Positions 59,414-64,000 of a stretch of DNA of 64,000 nt are shown piece after piece. The translations under genes and the position numbers were made by a program. This DNA comes from JAHBVL01 sp963712055 (GTDB lineage Bacteria > Chloroflexota > Chloroflexia > Thermomicrobiales > UBA6265): NCBI GenBank assembly GCA_963712055.1, contig CAVQGN010000007.1, positions 62,001 through 126,000 of the forward strand, written 5' to 3'. The first letter of the stretch is position 1; each line of letters opens with the position of its first letter. The notes below the pieces were generated by a model. It searched no databases. It worked only from the letters and a program-made list of their open reading frames with translations, and was not told where the DNA came from.

Positions 59414-59448
59414 CCCCTTGCCCCTTTGCGAAGGGGTAAGGGGCTTTT
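59414..59448 (+). terminator. Intrinsic terminator of the third ABC operon
   Basis: CCCCTTGCCCCTT and AAGGGGTAAGGGG form a 13-bp stem (one G-T pair) with a four-base loop, followed by CTTTT, 17 bases after the DppC stop. It can also serve the convergent BrnA gene. Confidence 0.8.
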
Positions 59449-59519
59449 ACTTAGCGGTTGTCGGAACAGGGCCGGCAGAGAAACCGGGCTGAAGCGGAGA
59501 TCTACTTTCCAGAACCTGT

Positions 59520-59840
59520 TCAGCTGGCCTTTTTTTGCTGGGCTTCGACGTAGCTGCGGAGGACGGCGTTGATCCGGGTCTGGTAGCCAGGGCCTTCCGC
59601 TTTGAAGTGATCGAGCACGATAGGATCGAGGCGGAGCGTGACCTGATGTTTGGTCGGCGGGAGACCGACATAGATCGTGCTCCAGTCGGGCACGCCCTCT
59701 TCTTCGATGTCGATCGACGCCTCCAGTTCCTCCTCAGTGAGCGACGCGACCCGCTCGAAATCCGACTGGTCCTCACCGCGTTCGATCATCGCGTCAATCT
59801 CTTCAGCCGTGTACCGCACGATATGCTCGTCTTTCTCCAT
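59520..59840 (-). CDS. brnA: BrnA-family antitoxin
   Basis: A 106-residue antitoxin. The N-terminal half is acidic (AEEIDAMIERGEDQSDFERV, TEEELEASIDIEEEG). The C-terminal half is a ribbon-helix-helix DNA-binding domain: HQVTLRLDPIVLDHFKAEGP then GYQTRINAVLRSYVEAQ, the BrnA signature. It should bind both BrnT and the operon promoter. The ATG at 59840 lies inside the brnT end (38-base overlap). Confidence 0.85.
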   Translation of the reverse strand: MEKDEHIVRYTAEEIDAMIERGEDQSDFERVASLTEEELEASIDIEEEGVPDWSTIYVGLPPTKHQVTLRLDPIVLDHFKAEGPGYQTRINAVLRSYVEAQQKKAS

Positions 59841-60072
59841 CTCTTGCTCTCCTGGCCGAAATGATCCGTATGGCGCCGTTGCGCTCGGTCCAGACTACGG
59901 TGTAGTACCTGTCTGCAATAGCGGCGGTCGAGAGCCATCGTTTCTCCCGCTCGTGATGGCTCTCAATGGTCAGAATCGGACGTCCATCAAATATCTGGGT
60001 GGCGCGATTAAAGTCGAACCCATGCTTGTCGAGATTCAGTAGCCGTTTGGTTTCATCCCATTCAAACTGCAT
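59803..60072 (-). CDS. brnT: BrnT-family ribonuclease toxin
   Basis: An 89-residue RelE-fold RNase toxin. The family start FEWDETKRLLNLDKHGFDF is present, followed by ATQIFDGRPILTI, the catalytic segment REKRWLSTAAIADRYYTVVW and the end IRIISARRARDGERRAY with the conserved Arg and Tyr. The ORF reaches 60144, but the ATG at 60072 begins the family sequence. It precedes and overlaps brnA, the usual toxin-first order of this type II system. Confidence 0.87.
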   Translation of the reverse strand: MQFEWDETKRLLNLDKHGFDFNRATQIFDGRPILTIESHHEREKRWLSTAAIADRYYTVVWTERNGAIRIISARRARDGERRAYRAVHG

Positions 60073-60205
60073 TGAAGTGTACCTACAGAGTGTAGTTACG
60101 TCCAGAGCGGGCGCACTTTCGCGAGTGAGATTGTACGCTACCAATGGAGACGGAAAGATCTAATGGAGTGCCGGGTATCTGGAGGAGTGGGGGGAAAGAA
60201 GCGTT

Positions 60206-60682
60206 ATGGATTTTCTCGATCGGATGCTTGATCACGAGCAATGGGCGATGGCGAAACTCTTCGATGCTTCTGCCGGGCTATCGAAAGACCAGGTCGATCA
60301 GTCGTTCGACCTTGGGTTGGGATCGATCCGGGCGACGTTCGATCACCTGGTCGGGAATCTCGAAGGATATCTTCGCGAGTTCGAGGGCTCGGCGCATCAG
60401 CCACTTCCAGAGCAACCGTCTCTTGCCGACTTACGCGAACGCTACGAGCGGACATTGCCTCAGTTTGCGGCACTGGTCAGGCAAATGCGCGATGACAATC
60501 GTTTTGACGAGGTCGTGCTCGACTATCACAAACAGAAGAAAACGATCGGGGGACTCGTGCTCGAGTTCCTGATGCACAGTGACGAGCATCAGACCGAAAT
60601 CGTCCACATGCTGGTCCGGTTGGGCGTCGAAGACCCGGTCGTCGATATCGGTGCGCGGGAGTGGGAGGTGCTGAATACCTAG
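60206..60682 (+). CDS. DinB-family protein
   Basis: A 158-residue four-helix-bundle protein. Helix 1 begins LDRMLDHEQWAMAKLFDASA, the first metal histidine is in IRATFDHLVGNLEGYL, and the other two are in LMHSDEHQTEIVHML near the end. It differs clearly from the DinB-like protein at 3268-3744. GGGGGGAAAG lies ahead of the ATG. Such proteins bind Ni or Zn and some are thiol S-transferases; its role here is unknown. Confidence 0.87.
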   Translation: MDFLDRMLDHEQWAMAKLFDASAGLSKDQVDQSFDLGLGSIRATFDHLVGNLEGYLREFEGSAHQPLPEQPSLADLRERYERTLPQFAALVRQMRDDNRFDEVVLDYHKQKKTIGGLVLEFLMHSDEHQTEIVHMLVRLGVEDPVVDIGAREWEVLNT

Positions 60683-60897
60683 CAAAGCCGGTTTGAGGTG
60701 CACAACAAGCGATCATCATCGCATCGAATCCATGGATGCGGTGACGGTTCGGTATTCTAAGCTTCGACCACGTGATTTCTGTTGAAGAACTCAGATGGTT
60801 TTTCGTGGAGTGACGTCCCAGGCACCGACAGCAGCGGTGTCCAGTCGATCAATGGGATGGAAGTCCACTCATTGACAGAAGGCAGCTGGAAGTCAAG

Positions 60898-61120
60898 GTG
60901 TCCGAGCTAGTCGTACTTGTATTGGGAATCGTTCAGATAGGAGCCATTCCTTTCCTGCTGGGGTGGAAAGTGAATTCGCGGGCCAAAGATTTGGAGGTGC
61001 TTGCGATCCCCAACGCTGTGGTTTCTTTTCGGACTCGTTCTCCTAGCCTACGAGTGGTTTGCCTTACCTGATTGTGAAGTAGTCGATGACGGAAGAGTGG
61101 CCCTGAAGATGAAACCATGA
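60898..61120 (+). pseudogene. Frameshifted gene for a small two-helix membrane protein
   Basis: From a GTG at 60898, one frame gives SELVVLVLGIVQIGAIPFLL then GWKVNSRAKDLEVLAIPN. Near 61015 homology-like hydrophobic sequence continues in another frame as LWFLFGLVLLAYEWFALPD, ending CEVVDDGRVALKMKP and a stop at 61120. Together they make a sensible protein of about 74 residues with two membrane helices and a charged middle. The shift corresponds to a two-base loss (or one-base gain) near GCTGTGG. The stretch 60683-60897 has no gene. Confidence 0.45.
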
Positions 61121-61127
61121 CGCACTG

Positions 61128-61150
61128 CTGCTGAAACGACCGTTCAGCAG
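61128..61150. terminator. Short hairpin between convergent genes
   Basis: CTGCTGAA and TTCAGCAG form a perfect 8-bp stem with a seven-base loop, followed on the plus strand by TTT. It lies between the small frameshifted gene and the end of the DUF2339 gene. Confidence 0.4.
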
Positions 61151-61177
61151 TTTCCCGGTGACAAATGATCATCAGTG

Positions 61178-64000
61178 TCACGACGTCGTACCGTGCCCGC
61201 CCAGATGGTGCGAACGCAGTCTAGTCAGGAGATCCGACTTAACCGGAACCGGATCCATCTGATCGAGCTTTTCTTCGTCCGACTCACCGTTGTCCGCTGG
61301 TGTAGTCGGGGGTCCGGGCTGACCAAGCATGCGCTGGTAGAGATAGGAACTGCCCAGCAGGAGGGCACCGAGACCAATGAAGGAAAGCATGCGATAGGAC
61401 GTGTCGAGCGAGGCCATGTCGTAGGTGAAGACTTTGGCGGTCGCGAGTCCGAGCAGGGACAATCCAAAGACACGAGCTGGGCGATAGTTGCGCCGGATTC
61501 CTGCGGCCAGCGTGCAGCCGCCCAGAGTCGCCCAGACGATGGAGAGCGCGACCTGTGCCCTCCAGTTCAGGGTCTCGAGGTCGGTGCCGCCACCAACCTG
61601 AGCCTGAAAGTGATCCACAATCGCGATCGAAACGAGATAGAGAGCCAGCGTACCGGCACCGGCAAGTGCCACCCACCCATACCTCCACCCCTCAGTTCGC
61701 CGGTAGATAGCGATCAGCGCGATGGAGAGCGCACTCAGCGCGACCGTCGCCGTGCTCAGCAAGAACGCGTGGTTTACCGTCGTTTCTGCGTCGACATAGA
61801 GCCGATCGATGGGCGCGATCTCGAAGAAGGTGATCACCAACCCGCCAGCAATCAGGAATGCGGTACAAGCGTGTAACGTCTTGGCGACCGAGGCCACTCT
61901 CGGCGTGAGTTCCACGGTCAAGATCGCCAGCAACGACCAGCCAACAACCGTTCCGGTCCATCCAGTTTCATATCGCACCAGGTAGGCCGAAGCCGCGACC
62001 GTGCTTGCGACTGGAATCCAGGCATAGCGATCGCCGCGGCTGCTGACCGATGCGAATAGCGAAGCAGCAATAACTGCCATCAGCGCAAACCCTGCGCCAC
62101 TGATCAGAAATCTCTCGTCGCCACGCGGAAGCTCGTCGACCATCTGCTCGAGTGGTGCGACCTCGGTCAGAATCACGAGCCAGGTCATGACGCCGAGAAT
62201 GGCAGCTGAAACTCGGAACTCGGAATGCAGGATCTGGTTCGGCCATACGACGCGTATTCCGACCTCGATCATCAGGACAGTCAGGAGCGACCAGCCCAGA
62301 GCGGTGCCGACCCAGTTCGTTTCGTAGCGGATCAGATAGGCAGATCCGGCGATTGCGCTGGCAATCGGAACCCACGCTGTTGGCAGATACAGCGACCGCA
62401 TGGATGCAACACACGATGCGGCGATGATTGCGATAAGCGCGAGTCCGGGACCGCTCAAAAGAAACCGTTCCTCACCGCGGGGGAGCGCATCGAGTAATTG
62501 CGCCGGAGGAGCAACGCGTGTAACCAGAAGGGCCCATGCCATGAACCCAAGTCCTCCGGCAGCCAGACGATACCCATTCCATCGATTGCTGCTTTGCCAG
62601 GGAAGCACGATCGGAATAAGCGCAAGACCGCTCCAGAGAACGACAGCTGCAGATTCGCTGACCTCGAATGGAATGATTCCGGCTCCGACCCCGAGAGCGG
62701 TCAGCAAGGAGGTGCGTTTGATCCGTTCAACCCGCGTGACAAAGGAAGCGAGAAGAAGAGCCATGATGATCAAAGCTGCCGAAAAGGCACCGGTGTCACT
62801 GAATGGCGGATCCGGTCGGGTCGCTGCGTCGAAAGCCTGCTGGCTAACATCAACGGCGAACAGGTGGGCGATGCTCAGAAATCCCGCCAGAAACGCCAGG
62901 CAATTGAGCGGTTCCAAACCAACCGATCGACCGAGCTCCGGGTTGGATCCCGACCAGACAAACTTGATAGTGCCATCCGATCCGAGGCGTCCAAAGGCCG
63001 CCACAGCGATCAGAAAGACGCCCAGCCATCCGACAACCAGAGCGATCCCTGATAACTCGAACGGCAGAATATAGATGGTCAGAAGCAGAGCAGCACTGAA
63101 AACCAACGTGCGGTAACGAGGTTGTCGCACGACCAGTGACGCAGTGACGATGGCGCCAATCACGAGCAGAGCAGAGAGCCCGTTACCATGCAGAAACGCC
63201 TGACCACTCGTATCAGGGCTAGAGATCTGGTCTGGCGGGTATTCGAACACCAGCAGATGTCCAACGGCCAGGACGCCAAGCGTCACGGCTGCCAGGGCAG
63301 CGGTCGCGTGACGCCGCCGATCAGCGACCCAAGCCAGTACAGTGCCTTCGATTGCCCAGAGTACCGCCACAATAGGTCCACCGAACTGAACTGGGATGGC
63401 GAGGGTCAAGGCTGCCAGACCGGTGCCAGCAGTTAGCAGTCCGAACACGTCCGTTTCGCCCTTGCCCCGGATGAAGTACGCCGCCAGTGCCGCGTGAACA
63501 ACAGCGACCGCGGCGAGGAAGATCCCTCTCCACTGAACGTCGGGCGGGGAAAGAACCAGGAATCCGGCAATAACGAGGAACGCGGAGTTCGCCATCATGA
63601 GCGCTGCTGAGAACGGCTCAGGCTTCTTCATCCCCTCAGGATTGCGAAGTGCTTGTCCGCAGGCAGACACTGCGTTGAGGGTCCAGAACAACCAGAGGAC
63701 GGTCATCGCCGGAATCGCGCTGGGGTCTTGAGATATCCAGTACGCGATTTGTGGCATTGAGAGCGCGAAGGAGAGCGCAGGCAGCCATTGCCATTCCTGC
63801 CTCAGAGACACCAGGGTGCTGCCCACGAGCAACGTGCCGAGGAAGGCCATCGTGGCCAGATTGGCTTCGGCGCCCAAGAGAGGCGGTGCAGCCAAACCGA
63901 TGACAACCCCGAACGCTGCAACGATCTGACTTTTTGCGCGGATGGCGATGATGCCGGCGGTCACCGAGCTCGCCAAAGTGCCCAGGAGCGCGGCCTCTAC
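61178..64000 (-). CDS. DUF2339-family multi-helix membrane protein, N-terminus outside the window
   Basis: At least 940 residues of a very large membrane protein with some 25 or more helices in the visible part. The frame stays open to the right edge (upstream of the TTG at 63976 it reads VEAALLGT), so the start is outside. DUF2339 hallmarks are GPIVAVLWAIEGTVLAWVAD, the C-terminal QVALSIVWATLGGCTLAAGI, RPARVFGLSLLGLATAKVFT and YDMASLDTSYRMLSFIGLGA, then LYQRML. About residues 470-690 of the visible part contain a tandem duplication of a 85-residue helix-pair module. The tail is Asp/Glu/Pro-rich and cytoplasmic. The function of the family is unknown. Confidence 0.87.
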   Translation of the reverse strand, partial: VEAALLGTLASSVTAGIIAIRAKSQIVAAFGVVIGLAAPPLLGAEANLATMAFLGTLLVGSTLVSLRQEWQWLPALSFALSMPQIAYWISQDPSAIPAMTVLWLFWTLNAVSACGQALRNPEGMKKPEPFSAALMMANSAFLVIAGFLVLSPPDVQWRGIFLAAVAVVHAALAAYFIRGKGETDVFGLLTAGTGLAALTLAIPVQFGGPIVAVLWAIEGTVLAWVADRRRHATAALAAVTLGVLAVGHLLVFEYPPDQISSPDTSGQAFLHGNGLSALLVIGAIVTASLVVRQPRYRTLVFSAALLLTIYILPFELSGIALVVGWLGVFLIAVAAFGRLGSDGTIKFVWSGSNPELGRSVGLEPLNCLAFLAGFLSIAHLFAVDVSQQAFDAATRPDPPFSDTGAFSAALIIMALLLASFVTRVERIKRTSLLTALGVGAGIIPFEVSESAAVVLWSGLALIPIVLPWQSSNRWNGYRLAAGGLGFMAWALLVTRVAPPAQLLDALPRGEERFLLSGPGLALIAIIAASCVASMRSLYLPTAWVPIASAIAGSAYLIRYETNWVGTALGWSLLTVLMIEVGIRVVWPNQILHSEFRVSAAILGVMTWLVILTEVAPLEQMVDELPRGDERFLISGAGFALMAVIAASLFASVSSRGDRYAWIPVASTVAASAYLVRYETGWTGTVVGWSLLAILTVELTPRVASVAKTLHACTAFLIAGGLVITFFEIAPIDRLYVDAETTVNHAFLLSTATVALSALSIALIAIYRRTEGWRYGWVALAGAGTLALYLVSIAIVDHFQAQVGGGTDLETLNWRAQVALSIVWATLGGCTLAAGIRRNYRPARVFGLSLLGLATAKVFTYDMASLDTSYRMLSFIGLGALLLGSSYLYQRMLGQPGPPTTPADNGESDEEKLDQMDPVPVKSDLLTRLRSHHLGGHGTTS

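Overview
The window looks like chromosomal DNA from a high-GC, sigma-70-type bacterium, most likely a member of the Chloroflexota close to the Thermomicrobia. This is inference from gene content: many Tat-exported ABC-transporter binding proteins, several enolase-superfamily dehydratases, secreted proteins with Pro/Thr/Ala-rich starts, and a CtpE-type P-ATPase. No rRNA or tRNA gene was recognised.

Layout. 0-1.3 kb: the N-terminus of a Tat-exported peptide/sugar binding protein and a GntR/FCD regulator whose start codon lies in a palindrome. 1.5-11.3 kb: SulP transporter, DinB protein, DUF4386-like membrane protein, ABC-F ATPase, serine hydrolase, CtpE-like P-ATPase and a secreted cupredoxin. 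11.7-15.5 kb: D-2-hydroxyacid dehydrogenase and an RraA-like / VOC / PLP-enzyme operon. Between them, on the minus strand, is a DCC (DUF393) thiol oxidoreductase gene in which both CxxC cysteine codons are TGA, with a SECIS-like hairpin just downstream. 15.6-16.6 kb: an IS200-like (RAYT) transposase between direct-repeat pairs of a hairpin-rich element.

16.7-37.5 kb is a catabolic and uptake region: an amidohydrolase, four enolase-superfamily enzymes (one of them a mannonate-dehydratase-type protein), a dipeptide/oligosaccharide-type ABC system (binding protein interrupted by a frameshift, two permeases, and two ATPases transcribed divergently), and a complete Ugp-type sugar ABC system preceded by a secreted cupin-like protein and an amidohydrolase. 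The likely shared job is import and dehydration of sugar acids or uronate-derived oligosaccharides.

37.5-44.4 kb: an SH3b/transglycosylase cell-wall protein with a hairpin-rich leader, a remnant of a second mannonate dehydratase gene, an MntP-like exporter, a CocE/NonD hydrolase, a DoxX-like protein and an MFS exporter. 44.5-47.8 kb: a second Ugp-type system without an ATPase. 48-53 kb: small exported proteins, a cupredoxin-like protein, a NarL-type two-component system and a tandem repeat. 53.3-59.4 kb: a pterin dehydratase, a zinc-ribbon PrsW-like protease overlapping an XRE regulator, and a Dpp-type system without ATPases. 59.5-64 kb: BrnT/BrnA toxin-antitoxin, a second DinB protein, a frameshifted two-helix gene, and the 3' part of a large DUF2339 membrane protein.

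The strongest unusual signal is the double-TGA DCC gene (12669-13016, minus strand), best explained as a UxxU selenoprotein.
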